Positions 47,901-60,700 of a stretch of 64,000 nucleotides of DNA are shown here, piece by piece. The DNA is from Otis tarda. Its lineage: Eukaryota; Chordata; Aves; Otidiformes; Otididae. Below the pieces are notes generated by a model. That model ran no database searches. It had not been told where the DNA came from and worked only from the letters and a program-made list of their open reading frames with translations. How positions within the stretch are numbered: the first letter of the stretch is position 1; each line of letters starts with the position of its first letter. The translations under genes were made by a program, and so were the position numbers. Location of the stretch: assembly GCA_026413225.1 (NCBI GenBank), contig CM048552.1, positions 196,181,553 through 196,245,552 of the forward strand. The letters are read 5' to 3'.

Positions 47901-49190
47901 CTGCTCTCCTCTGCAGGCTGATTTTGTAAGCTGAACCCATGAGCTAAGACGACTCCTGAAATGGAGTATCATGCTTTACTCCAAAGAGAAGAAATAAATG
48001 GAGACAGAAAATAAAATTGTTGTAAGTCTGAGCTAGATTAGAGAGTCTTCATTTTCTGTGTTCTCAGAATGGGTTTTAGATGTATTCTGAGAAGATGCAG
48101 CTGCAATTTCTTGACCTTGGTTGCTCCTCCCTAGTGAAATGCAGAACAGTATAGTTCCTGCTCCAATTTTTGTTGAAGTAGCAAAGGCTTTAAAGCCTTG
48201 GCTAGCAAGGAAAGATGCAGAGTGGAATTGGTCTGCTGTGCTTTTATGTATTTTTGAAACATACTCACCTCATCTGATCCCTGGCTCTGGCCATCTTCCC
48301 TGGGTATAAGCTGTTGGAGAATGGTTCCAAGCAGCCCAGAAGAGTATTACTGAAGATTCTGATCCAGCTCAGTTTTGAAGTCCTGTAGTTCATTGAAACA
48401 TCAGTTGAAATAGCTGCATTTTCATAAGACCAAATACTATGGCCTAAACCGAGTGCTCCATAAAGGAATTTATTGGTTACATCTGCAGGACAGGACAGAT
48501 GCATTTTGCAGCACATGCCACCACCCTGATCCACAGCTCATCGCAAACAGTCTTATTAAAGTCCACCTCCATTAGCATTACACTACAAATAAGAAGTCTG
48601 CTTTTGGAGTGAATCTCCCCATTGTCCCATTTAAGGTACTTTGGAGCAAAATGAACTGGGAGCACACAAATGCAATTCCCTGCCAGAGCAGAGCAAACTG
48701 AAAGATGCACTCCAGGAGGGCACCTGATGCAAACCCAGGTGCTAATGGGCATTTGGTCAGTGGGACCAGATGGCACAAAATGTCACCCTCAGACACAGGG
48801 CATGTAAATACTGGGTCTTCAGCCCAACTGTTTTTGTCTACAAACTCCTTCCTGCTGCATCACACTGCGTGATAAAGACTGTACAGTGGCACTGCCTTGC
48901 TGCCTCTCCAGCCTTCACAATAAAATAAAAAAGGTATACAGACAGGTGGAGTCAACAAGGCTAACACAGTGCCAGAATATAACCAAAGTGCAGACTGGTG
49001 GCTGTGGAACTCACTTAGCCTGGTGTAGGTATGGCCACAGAAGTCACTTAAGTGGAAGTTGCTTTAGAACTAAAGTACTACTCAGTGTTGTGTCAAAGAG
49101 ATGGAGTTTGGCTGCCAGTATTTTTCTTACCTATAATGCTGTGGTTCTTCCAATTTGCCCGTAGTTTTATATAGTTTTATGTATATTATT
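41940..49190. other. Unrecognised non-coding stretch
   Basis: No gene recognised. Frames up to 142 codons (47512-47940 minus) have no domain. A modestly GC-richer patch at 43190-43460 holds a 72-codon minus frame (43119-43337) that is not recognisable. 42916-42990 resembles an ancient repeat. The rest is AT-rich with short homopolymers. Confidence 0.6.
42916..42990. repeat. Possible ancient amniote repeat fossil
   Basis: GCAGTTGCACTGGTGTAAAACAGTGGG, AACAATGGAGTTACGCTATC and GGCTGGGCTCAGG follow in an order that resembles old amniote repeats with an 'actggtgtaaa ... caatggagttac ... ggccc' core. Identified by motif memory only. Confidence 0.3.
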
Positions 49191-49823
49191 CATAGAATCA
49201 TAGAATAGAATCATAGAATGGTTAGGGTTGGAAGGGACCTTCAAAGGTCATCTAGTCCAACCCCCCTAGACATCCCTGACTAGATCAGGTTGCTCAGAGC
49301 CTCATCCAGCCTGGCCTTGAATGTTTCCAGGGACGGGTCTTCCACCACCTCTCTGGGCAACCTGTGCCAGTGTTCTATAACTCGCATTGTAAACAATATT
49401 TTCCTAATATCCAATCTAAATCTACCTCCTTCTAATTTAAAACCATTACTCCTTGTCCTATCGCAACAGGCCCTACTGAACAGCCTCTCCCCATCTTTCT
49501 TGTAGGCCCCCTTGAGGTACTGGAAGACCGCTATCAGGTCTCCCCGGAGCCTTCTCTTCTCCAGGCTGAACAGCCCCAACTCTCTCAGCCTGTCCTCATA
49601 AGAGAGGTGCTCCAGCCCTTTTATCATCTTCATGGCCCTCCTCTGGACCTTCTCCAACTAGTCCATGTCCTTCTTGTGTTGGGGGCTCCAGAAGTGGACA
49701 CAGTACTCCAGGTGGGGTCTCACCAGGGCAGAGTAGAGGGGCAGAATCACCTCCCTCGACCTGCTGGCCATGCTTCTCTCTATGCAACCCAGGATGCGGT
49801 TGGCCTTCTGGGCCGCAAGGGCG
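49191..49823 (-). mobile_element. CR1 LINE copy D, 5'-truncated
   Basis: A 633-bp copy with a clear 3' end at the low coordinate: CATAGAAT at 49191-49198, 49199-49206 and 49212-49219, with a 5-base partial unit between the last two. GGTTGGAAGGGACCTTCAAAGG follows. It is close in sequence to the copy at 62248, so probably the same subfamily. CR1 homology ends at about 49823, where the sequence leaves the ALAAQKAN codons. Confidence 0.93.
49280..49823 (-). pseudogene. CR1 reverse-transcriptase C-terminal fragment with one amber stop
   Basis: Corresponds to residues from about 368 to the end of the frame at 62341-64000, in one reading frame throughout. A single TAG at 49658-49660 replaces the Gln codon of [10 protein letters not shown] (CAG to TAG), splitting it into an upstream piece ending KKDMD and a downstream piece starting with the EKVQRRA block. 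Conserved parts include [34 protein letters not shown] and [18 protein letters not shown]. The RT catalytic motifs are missing because of the truncation. Non-functional. Confidence 0.9.
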
Positions 49824-50373
49824 GCCTTCGCCAAAATGTAGCAGAAAAAGACTAGCGTGAACTTCACGTCATGGTCTTGTAGGCTGCAGAATAAGTTCAC
49901 TGCAGGGCAGGCACACATGGCTATACACATCTATGAGGGCTTTCCAGGTTTTTCTCAATATCATCTTAAACAATTTCAAGGCCTCAGAGAAATGTGAGAA
50001 TGACTTCTGAAAAAAAAGAGTTTGACTGTAGCGGTACCAAGTTGGTTGTACAGCTCACTGAGTAACTTGGCCCTATTAGGAAACATAGATTTCCCTCCCC
50101 GCCTCCCCACACCCTTCCATCTGCCACGTGAAACTGCAAGACTATTTAGAAGGAGCAGTTCAGTTATTTCATTGTATTACAGCAACTGTTTAATTTCATA
50201 CATTTTATGACTCTAAGTTAAAGAGAGCCATTTCAAAGCAGCATTTAACCTAGAGGCTCTGTAAAAAAAGGTTGGGATTTCAGTAAATACAGTGAGTGTG
50301 TTGTGTCTGGGGCTGAGGCTGACATCAAGGCAGATCATTCTTTGCTGCTGTCAGAAGTATGTTCTTCTAGCAT

Positions 50374-50470
50374 GGGCCTCATTCTGCAAGGTCTTTTCAA
50401 GTTGAATTCCATAGTTCTCATTCAGGGAGTTTCCACTGAAGTCCCCATGGCACTCACTGGGATCAAATAT
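50374..50470. repeat. Possible ancient amniote repeat fossil
   Basis: GGGCCTCATTCTGCAAGGTC, then TTCAGGGAGTTTCCACTGAAGTCCCCATGG and CACTCACTGGGATCAAA, in the order seen in old amniote repeats of the 'gggcccgattctgcaagg ... cattgaagtcaatggg' type. Diverged, family not known. Confidence 0.35.
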
Positions 50471-53400
50471 TTCTCATGAGGAGTAGAAATTGCTAAACAT
50501 CATCATCTGTAAGCAACAGTGTTTTAGATACACTTTAAGAAAAGATTGCCATTGCAGAGCCCTTGAGGAGAGTAGATCAGTTCTATGTCAGAGGTAGGCA
50601 CACCAAGCTCCCTCTGAACAGCCAAAGGCTCCTTTACCCCGCTGGAAGGCCATACTGATGCAGTTATACTGCTTCCTCCACTGTTTTCTGAACATGTTTC
50701 ATTCAGCATCTCACCTAGAGCTTCACATTGCAATGCAGATAGTCCCAGAGTGAGCATCTGAATCTGACTTCAAGGAAAAGAAATACCAGCTGGTTTCTGA
50801 GGAGTTTTCTCGTTTACCTCCCTCGTTCTTCTCAGCACATGAGTTTCAGAGATCCCTGTCCAGTTCTTCTCACACCCTCTCCAAGCAAGAAACAGTTTGC
50901 ACAGTGACAGGCTTAAAGAAACAAATGCAGGTTGTCCAACAAAAATTGGGTGTGTGGCTGGTGACTGGGAGGATGCTCACTGCCCTGCATGCCAGAAACT
51001 GCAAAATTATGACCTCCTTTCCCACACAGACACCACTAATCTGAGTCTCTCTTCTCAAGCCAGGTGACAACTTTCACAACATTCATAAGAATTAGCACAT
51101 TAGAGACTTCTCTGTGTTGGTCATGTGTGTCTTAAATCAGTCTATGAGATCAAATGGTCTTATACAGACCGGCTCAGAGGTGAGCAATAGATAGACAGGC
51201 AAGTGATATAACTCCCTGGCAAACCTTGTTTCCTTTGGAAATCAAACTGAAATTCAGACTGTCTTGGGAGAGCTGTGTTTTGTTTTGTTTTGTTTTTCTT
51301 TCAAACAAATGGAGGGATTTGGTTTAGAAGAAAGATATGGAACAACTTCTAGACACGAACAATTGAGAAGGGTATGACTTTTCAGACAGAAAAAAAGATT
51401 ACTTTAAGAGGGATGTGATAAAGACCTACCTGTTCATACAGTTGTTACCCTGCTATTGTTGATTGAGCCTGTCTTTGCTCATAGCACAATGACTTTTAAT
51501 TTACCAGTCAATCAATTGAAAATTTCTAGGGAATCTTTGAACGTGCCAATGAGCCAAACTCTTCTAGCCCAGGGAAAAAATACAGCAAAAACAAAAGGAG
51601 AAAATGTGGAACACTCCTAGCCATGAAGTTATTCCCTTAGTAGTTATCTACATGCCTCCTCCCTGTTTTTCTTCTGCCATCTCAGTGCTGCCAGATCTCA
51701 CACTTCAGTTTTCACAGATGGATGCCCTGCCAAAGGGAGAAAAGAAAAAGAATGAGGGAGAATAAGGGAAATGGTAGAAGATCTAGGCTATACAGAACAG
51801 GGGTGAAAAGAACTGCGGAGGAGAAGGAGGTAAAAAGGCTCCAGGTTCCTTGAAGGAAGGTCGGTGGTATCAGGGGTTATGGAGAACCTGCAATGGAAGA
51901 AAGGAGAAGAAAGAAAAGCAGATAAAAATATGGCTCAGGTGTGTAGGATGAGTTGTTTTGCAAGAAATCCCTAAATACCCCGGGACTGCACAGCAGCAGA
52001 AGTGGAGAATTAACTTGGAAGAAGCCCATGATGCATACTGAGCCTAGGAAAGCAACAAAATCTCTATTTATCACAGAATTTATTGAGCTTATAAAACCCA
52101 GACCAAACAAGCTATCCGCATGCTACCCGCACACTCTTTGCCTGCCATTTGCACACTGCTTGTAGCACTGACAGCCCTGGCAGAAAATCAGATGTGTCTC
52201 AGAGGAATTTGGTCCTTCCCAGAAACACCTCTTGGGGCTCTGGATTTGTGACAGTGATTTGTGATTCTTTGGGTGGGAATATATTGATCTTTCCTGTCCA
52301 ACTACTGCAAACTTGAAACCGAATTCTTTAGGAGTGATTTGACCTCTCTGAGAAACTGGCCAAAATTGATCCCCTTAGTGTGGGAATGATCTGTACTGTA
52401 GTGGAGCAAACAAGGCTCCATCCATGCCCAGCATTTCATGAGGACATGAGGACCTTGTCCACCTCTGAGCATGCCTGCGTTGAGTACCCAGGGCACACTT
52501 TGTATTAGGTTTATGAATTACTCCTGCTTCCATCACACAAGTGCTGCTATGCACAGCCAAGGAGCAATTTTTACCCATCTTGCAACTATAACTGCCCAGG
52601 CAATTTGTAAGAGACTTATTTCATTAACAGCATGATTTACTCCAGATTTCAGTGAGCAAGAAGGAGGGAGCAACCAACCTCATGGAGTTGCTTCAGATAT
52701 ACTACCTCTGACTGCGAGCTACTGAGACTTTTTTGAGGTAAGTTAAGACAAATCTAGTAAATGATTAGACATGAGACCTCCGAGGGATGCTTGGATATGA
52801 CTGGAAGTAGTACTGGTAACTGAAACGGGCAATGTTTTTCCCCAGTGAGAGAGTGCTCCAGCTCAAAATTACACAGCACAGTGCCTTCCTGTTGGAGACA
52901 GAGAACAGTAACCTTACACTTTGCCACTGTAACTGTGGGAAAGGAAGGTGTTAGGTCTGGTACACCAGTCCTCTGCTGTGTTTCTGGCTTTTTGTGGCCA
53001 TTTGTGACCGGCAGGAGATGCAGCGGCCTTGGGGTTGCTCTCCGCCAGCACGTGTGGAGATGGCTCTCTGGCTGCTGCACTGGAAAGCTGTGACTTAGCT
53101 TCTGCAGTCTGGACCATTCACAAGACACAGAGACATACAATCAACCTCTATAAGACTGTCTGAAGAAATTATGCTTTAAAAGTTGCCTTTCACGTTCCCT
53201 GAATTGTTGAAGAACTAACCAAACTTCTCTGAAGCTTTAATCGCTTGAGCTCAGTCAACTAAAACAATGACACTGCCCAGTAGCACAGCCATCTTTGGTT
53301 TATGGTCTACAAACTTCCCAGGGTCCATGGGCTACTTCTTTGGGGTCAGTGAAAGGTAACAAAGAAAAGGCATCTTTTGCTTTACAAGCTTATTTACGTC

Positions 53401-53527
53401 CACTGGAAATTGTTTAGGTGACCGCAAGTGGAAAAAGGGTTGAAAAACAACTTTGTACCACATTCTTTAAGACTTCAAAACCATTAGATGTTATCAGTGT
53501 TTCTTCACTGCAGGCTGCTCAAACCCT

Positions 53528-53562
53528 AATTCTTCCCAACCAAAGAATTCTTCCCAACAAAG
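53528..53562. repeat. Two-copy 17/18-bp tandem repeat
   Basis: AATTCTTCCCAACCAAAG (53528-53545) is followed by AATTCTTCCCAACAAAG (53546-53562), differing by one C. Confidence 0.8.
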
Positions 53563-56500
53563 AAGAAGCTGTATCTCTGTGACTCAACGCTGAGTCATTA
53601 TAATCCAGATAAGAATATCAATGAAGGTATTTGTAATTTTTCAGATCTTTGTCACCACATTGTCTGCTTTCTCTACAAATATTTTCATTTTTAGAAGAAA
53701 TACAAGGCAGTAAGCTTATCAGAACGGCTTATTTTGTATTATGACAAATCCTTTTCTCTAAGTCAAGGTTTAAAACAAAACTAACATTTTTTTTTAAATG
53801 GATGTATGAAATAAGACTAGAAAAGACCACATCACAGGACCTATTAAAATGAAACTCTTTGACTGTTTACGCTATGCAGATCTCACTCTCCTCTGTGCCC
53901 AGACTGTTTGTGTGTGTTTACACAAACTCATGGAGAGCAGTTAAAACAGATCAGCTTTGGATTTTAGTCTCAAACCTCTTGGGGCTACAGTAGTAGAAGT
54001 GATAAGTCAAAACCCAAACAATAGACCAAAGGTGAGATAGACACAAAAAAATATGTGATTCTTTTCTTTTGTTTCATAGGTATCACCTGAGGCCACTCAT
54101 CACTTACCATATTAGCTAGCTGATGTTTTTCAGACACCTAGTTTGAAGCAGGGCTTGAAAGACTGGAGTGAAAACAGGGCAGTGGTCAGGGATGTCAGTT
54201 TTCAGGAGGTTGTTCCTCAACTCGGGAACACCAAGAGGCAGAGACAACATGTGTTTACTATTATATATAATACTTCAATTTATTCAGGCTGCAACGGTGT
54301 TGAAAACAAACCTGATATTTTCCATATGCAGACAAAGACATAGTCTCCTTTCCTGAGAGCTTATGGCCTAGGAGAAGATTTAGTGGAAGGGGAGCAGCAA
54401 ATTCAGGCTAACTGAACTGGAAACTGCAGTCAGCACTCCTCCACGACAGAGCTTCGTGTTCCTCCTGGAGAAAAGGTGCCATTGCACTGCACCACTGCTT
54501 CCCCTCTGTGTGCCAACACTCGGCCTTTCCGTCCAGCTGTGGCCGAAACGTGGTCTACAAATGCCGTGTGGCTGCTTTCACATGTGCCTTTGGGGAGGAC
54601 TGGACACCACGAGCCCTGCGGGAAGGCTCTCCTGTTTGCCTTCATAGCACTGCATGCCTTCTCCCTTCTGCATGAGCTGGTGCTCTAGGTGCGCCCGATG
54701 CTGGGACCGATGGCTGCGTCTCATGTCTGGGCAGAGGAGTTTTCCAAGGTGTGTCAACTGGCGTTTTACCTTGCATTTTTCTTAAATAAGGAAGCTCTGG
54801 CAGTACCAAATAATAATTGAGAAATATATAATTCCTGGTATTTTCTCCCCTACACTGAGTTGTTGAAATATTTTTTCACAAGTAGACTTTTTTTTCATGT
54901 GACTATCTCTGATTAGGAAAACTGTTACCTAGGTCTTCAGCTGCTCAGCTCCCAGCCTCTTACAGATTTTCCTCTCTGGAACCCATTCCTTCCACCTATA
55001 GTCTAGCAATTCCTTACTGTTACTTTGCATGCATCAATTAGACCTGATGTTGTGATGAAAAGAACAAGAAAAAACAGATACATTTTTTTTTTAATGTTTC
55101 AGAACCAAAAACATGGGAGAGGCAGCTCCGTTTTTCTGTATCAGGACACCAAGTCCCACTGCTTTGACTCAGAAACCCTCTGAGCAAGGGAAGTTTGAAG
55201 AGCCTTTAGGATAGGAGCCCTCCCACACTGCTTGCACAGATACATATCTGAACTTACCTTTCATCTGAAAAGATCTCCAAGGCAAAAGAAAACAGAAATA
55301 TGGTTTCATAGCTGAAGCAGTAACACATTACAAGCTGAAATGCAGTCTCATCCCACTAGAGGGTGGTCTGGTCACCCTCATGTCACCGTTGAGCTGTGCA
55401 GGCAAAGTCCTTTCAGAAAGCCTGTCCCCCCTTTATTTATACTCAGCAACATCAAAGTATTCCTGTTCTGACTTTTTTCAAGTGCCTCATGTCCCATCAT
55501 CAACACTGAACCTACTCTCTCATTTAAGCAAATAAACACATTGCACCTTTCAGTGAAGATCTGACACTCTACAAATATTAGCATGCTCTGAAATCTTCTA
55601 CCAATGCTACAAGCATGTATGTATGAAAGAACAAAGTGAGGCTCACTGTTAAAGAGGAACGCGTTTGGTTTGATACTTCTTTGAAACCATTAGATTTGTT
55701 TATGTAATTTATATTTTCGTCGCATCATTTTCACAGGGAGCTGGATTATTACAAGTAAAACAAGGTAAATTCTTTCTTATGAGCTACCCTGTGCTTTGAC
55801 TGCCTGTTACGGCGAACCCGAAAGGGTTGTACCACAAAACATGAATTGGCAGTTCATCTCACAGCCAGCTCTCACACCAGCTGCATGAGATCCACCAAAA
55901 TCTCCTTCCTCTGCCAAGCCATCCCTCTCTCTGAGGAACCATATCACCTCTGCTCCCCTTCCCAGGACAGCCTGCTCACCTCGCTCTTTCTCTTCTTTGA
56001 TCTGCTCAGACTCATACGCAAACATCCTCTCCTCCATGCATTGTAGCTCAGCCTTCAAAACTCCTTGTCTTGTTCCTCCTAAGATGCACATTGTGATCAC
56101 CAGTAAAAGGTAATTTCAACCTGCCTTCTGGTTCACATCATTTCCAATGATCAGAAATCCTTTTGGACTTGCGCAAGGAAAATTCCACCTTACGTCATGG
56201 AACTGAAGCTGCACCAAGCATCACCATAGGATTCAATCTGAATTTCAAGGAGATTTCAGGGAATTTCATCCAATATCTTGGCTCCTGCCTCCATGTCTAC
56301 CCACATGGGAATCCTCCCTTTAACTCTCATGAGAGTGGGAGCAAAGACACAACATCACAAGGGATAAACTGTGTTTGTATACCTATGCAAAAGCTTCTCT
56401 GTCAGGGGTTTTGTCCCAAAATGAATTAGGCTTTGGATCCTGTTGCTCCAATCAAGTTTCTCTTTATTGACTCGTTTTCTTAAGTGGTGTTTTCAGACTT

Positions 56501-57572
56501 AGTAGTGGATAAATGAAAGACTATCTCAAAAAAATGTGGTGGCAGGTATTTTCAGCTGCGAAAATTAGCCATGTCTAGGGATGTTCCAGTGTGGATGCAA
56601 GCTCACTGGAAAAATGTGAAGGCTCTATGAGCAAAGCACGGCACCATTTGCCTTTACATTAAGAAATATATATACTCATCTTCTGAATAATACAGAAACA
56701 AATGTAAAGTGATTGGGGAAAAAACATGCTTAATTTGCATGAGTTTGCTTTTTCATCCATTTTAGGAGACATTATTTGCCTATTTGGTTTTATCTGTTTC
56801 ACATAGTTCAGACAGCAAAAATGTTAAAAGATTAAAGAATTCATTATTAATCTTATGGCATTTGAATCATGTCAACAGATATGACCCACCTGCCAATGAT
56901 AATCAAGAGCACCTTCAGCTGTGAGTTTAGATTAAAATCACAACAAAACACAATGATCTATTCTGATGCAATGTAATGAATTATTACGTCATTTATCTGG
57001 TCAGTATAAACACAGCATGACAAAGAAATAAAGTCCTTTCTCTTCTTAAATTCTTTACATAGGATGTGGCATATTGTTTGGCTCCTGCAGTAGAGAAGGA
57101 AGTGATACAGCTGTGAAGTGTGGCACTCAGGTCTTAAAATAAGCTTTCGCATCCCTGTGCTCCTTTTTTTTTGTGGCAGCAAAGTTTTGGATGGGTGGTG
57201 TTGTCTCTAATAATTAAGTGCTGTATACTTAACTGTTAGGATACATAAGTAGAGCTGTCCTCCATAATTGGTTCCAACATCTGGATATCACTGGTAAATA
57301 GGTTTGGGGAGGAACATATGGTCCTCATTTAGAACACTGCAAACACTATTATGATGTAGACTGTGAAATTTTAAGTAAGACTACTGCTGTTTTGATTAAA
57401 CTCTGAGATAAAAAATAAAAGTGAACTGCACTTTAAATGATGTAAAACTGCAAGAACACCAGCATCCTTTAACAGACATCCCTACAGCAGATAAAGCAGC
57501 AACTTTTATTTTATAACATAAGTTATCAAAGCATGGAACTGATGTCCTTGTTTTCTGTTTCTCATGTGAACT

Positions 57573-57764
57573 GGAGAGGAGAGGAGAGGAGAGGAGAGGA
57601 GAGGAGAGGAGAGGAGAGGAGAGGAGAGGAGAGGAGAGGAGAGGAGAGGAGAGGAGAGGAGAGGAGAGGAGAGGAGAGGAGAGGAGAGGAGAGGAGAGGA
57701 GAGGAGAGGAGAGGAGAGGAGAGGAGAGGAGAGGAGAGGAGAGGAGAGGAGAGGAGAGGAGAGG
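57573..57764. repeat. (GGAGA)n pentanucleotide array
   Basis: An uninterrupted 192-bp array of GGAGA, about 38.4 units, polypurine on the plus strand and polypyrimidine on the minus strand. I see no variant unit. Because the unit length is not a multiple of three, each strand reads the same pentapeptide cycle in all three frames (Gly-Glu-Glu-Arg-Arg on plus, Leu-Leu-Ser-Ser-Pro on minus) without stops, which accounts for the overlapping 75-123-codon frames here. None is a gene. Confidence 0.98.
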
Positions 57765-60700
57765 CAAAAAAATAAAAAATAAATTCCAAATGTAGCTAAA
57801 ATTAACAAGGCTGTCCTTTAAATGCTGTGTTTCAGAATCCAGGGGTCTGCATTGCCATTCTTCTGTAACCCCAATTAATTAGGTATTGACTTGTTGTTTC
57901 ATTCAATTAAAGTATAATTAAATGGCAGTGGTCTGTCTCTGAAAAACAGATGAAAAGGTTCTGGTAAGAATCTCTAGGTTAATCCAGCTGCTTAAAATGT
58001 GTGTTGTATTTGACCATTTGCCAAGAGACTCTGTGAATACATGAGCCAGCTGGCACGGGGAGGGCTGGTGGGAACCTGTCAGCTGTTTAGGACAATGGCT
58101 GGAGCTTTTTTAACCAAATCTGTTTTTAAAATACCTAAAAATTATATACCCTACCTTGGCAGCTCAGGAATTATGGCAGAAATGAAATCCTAAGAATTTT
58201 TTTCCTCTTAAAATATAAGCTTTTACTCATATTCTGTGAACCTCTGAACCAAGCCGTTTATTTAGATTACTGTTAAATGTCTGGCAAAGAGACACAATGC
58301 ATCAAAGCCTTATTTTTGCAATGATGGAGCCCAAGTTTGCTATTTTGACAAATATAGCTATTCAGAAGGGAAAAACGGTCTTAATGTGCCGAATAGAGTT
58401 GCATCACCAGTGACTCTTTGAACCAGGCAGGACTCCAGTCTTGCATCCAGCTTTCAGGGCATCATCCCTCGCTCCACAGGACCCCAGGAGGATGCACAGG
58501 TGCTCGTTTTGCCAAACCGTGAGCCACAAGCACACCTAGGCGAGCGGTCCCTCCTACACACCCTGCTGTCAGCTCCAGCTTCTCACGGGAATAAATGCTC
58601 CTCAGATCAGCCTAAGCGAGTGCTTCGCAAGCAAACCTTTAATGCACTGTTTCCCACTAAGTATTTTAGACAGAAAAATTAGCCAATGACCCTGGCATTT
58701 AAAAAAAAAATCTCTTTTGCTCTCTGTGCTTTCTCTGTTGAATGAAATGAAACGACTACAGACGGGCGTGATTTCTTGAGCGCAGAAGCGACGGCGGATA
58801 GCCGAATAGCTCTGTAAAAGCAGGGCTGGGTCCGTGCGTGCGGAGGCCGGGGTGTCTGCACACCAGGTGTCGATATGAAACTTGCCATGCTAACAAGAGC
58901 CTTGCAACAGGCTGTTACTTTGATTTTTTCCACCTGGTGCTCTCTGCAGCAACATGTCTGCCTCACCATGTGAGTTATCTGAGAAGCTGTCAAAAGGCAG
59001 GGAAGATATGGGAAGTTTTTAAAAACCTGGCTGGGCCTGTCTTCTCAACTGTAACACTTTATGACACTTTTATTTTCAATCCCAAGCTTCAGATGCTTCA
59101 TTTTCCTTCTACCGAGGGAGACAAGCCCTTCAACCCCGGGAGATGCTCCGGCTGTGTGCTCCGTGGGGTGTCCCGGTGCTCCATGCAGAACTCCTCCTCA
59201 GCTTCCAGACTCCTGCCCACAAGTACAGAATGACCTTCCTGTTTGTGCAGAGAAAGAAAAATGTAAAATGTAAATATCTCCACAAGCATTTGGAAGATGA
59301 GAAAAAGAAGCTCTCCTTAACCCATTTCTGAAAGGTTCAGGTGCATGTCTGAATCACTCCATACCCACCACTTTTGCTGACCTGTGGTCTTTGGTGTTCC
59401 CAGAAAACAAGAACCTGAAGTACAGCTACTAGTTAGGGAATTAATACGAAGGGGACAATCCTGAAGCCACAAAGGCAATGAAGAAAAGCTGGGAAAAGCC
59501 AGAAGTTGCAATTCAGCATCTTTTGCACTTGCAGAAGGACTCACATGCCTGAAATCCTGGCTGCTCATCCAAACTGGACCAGCAAGTGTGTATAAGAAAA
59601 GGTTATTCCCCTACTGAACCAACCTCTCTTTCTTTGTTTCCGTTTACCAGCAGAGCTGTACAGTGTTACTATTCTGTGTGTCAGAAACTGTTCCTCATGA
59701 AGCAGACACTGGGTTGCTCTCCTATTGTTAATGCACAGGATTTCTTTTTTCTATCAGAGGATTCCACTTCTGTAATACAATTTCCTTATTCAGGACAGAG
59801 GTTGGAAGATGCTCTGGGAAGGAGAAAGCAGTTTATTATTTCTTTTTCTCCCCATTATCCAAATCGGCATTATTTGCTGTATGTTATATTCTGATTGCAG
59901 AACTACTTGCCAGTTTCAATGATCCTTAGCAAAAGTAATTTGTCACCAGAAACATTGGTGACATTTTTTTTTCCTAACAGCAATGTCAGCTGTCAGTGAG
60001 AGCACTTCTCATGGACAAGCTCCTGAGCAGCCAGGCTTGTCCAAAAATGTGTGGGCACCCAGTGGCCTCTGAAGTTGCCCACAGCTCAGTTCAGCTCCTT
60101 TAACATCCTCCTGTCTCCCTGTTCCTTCAGCCAGGAGCGTGGGATTGTGCAGGTCCTGTGGCCTCTCACCATCCACGCTGCTCATGGTGCAGGACACATG
60201 GACAGGATGGGAAGATGAGGGTACTTCACTCCATTCAGTAAATGTCTTCAAGCCAATAAGCGACAACATGATGATGGGAGCAGGGGTCCTGCACCTAGAT
60301 CCATCCAGGAGGCCTTAGGACTCCAGTAATTCAGGACTCTTTTTTTTTTTGTAGACTTTGGAAACTGCATTCAGGTCACCAGCTCTCACCTCCTGCCTCT
60401 ACAAAAGGAACCAGAAATCCAGGGGGATCCCTGGGCTTTAGCTGAAGGTTCAGTTCAGAGACCTCTGGCTCCGGAGAGCTGTGAGAGTATGCAGCAGAGA
60501 GAGAGGAAGAGAGAGAAAGAGGGAAGAAAAAGTGAGTTTTGCTTCAGTTTGGACCAATACTTTTTTTTTTTTTAATTAAATTTCTCATGAGTCAGAAACA
60601 CATTTTTTTCTGCAGCACAGCTTTGTGCACAACAGATTTATTAGTTCAGTTGATGCAATGATATCTTAGAAAAAGCTACTTAAAATATATTAATACTTGA

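Larger units (their letters stand above)
49824..57572. other. Unrecognised non-coding stretch
   Basis: No gene recognised. Frames up to 128 codons (52754-53140 minus) have no domain. Contents seen are an ancient-repeat-like segment (50374-50470), a TTTTG run near 51278-51296, a tandem duplication (53528-53562) and short T runs. Confidence 0.6.

Noticed and set aside
57396..57808. Frames of 100-123 codons with Leu-Leu-Ser-Ser-Pro or Gly-Glu-Glu-Arg-Arg repeats
   Set aside because: They are translations of the (GGAGA)n array, identical in all frames of a strand.
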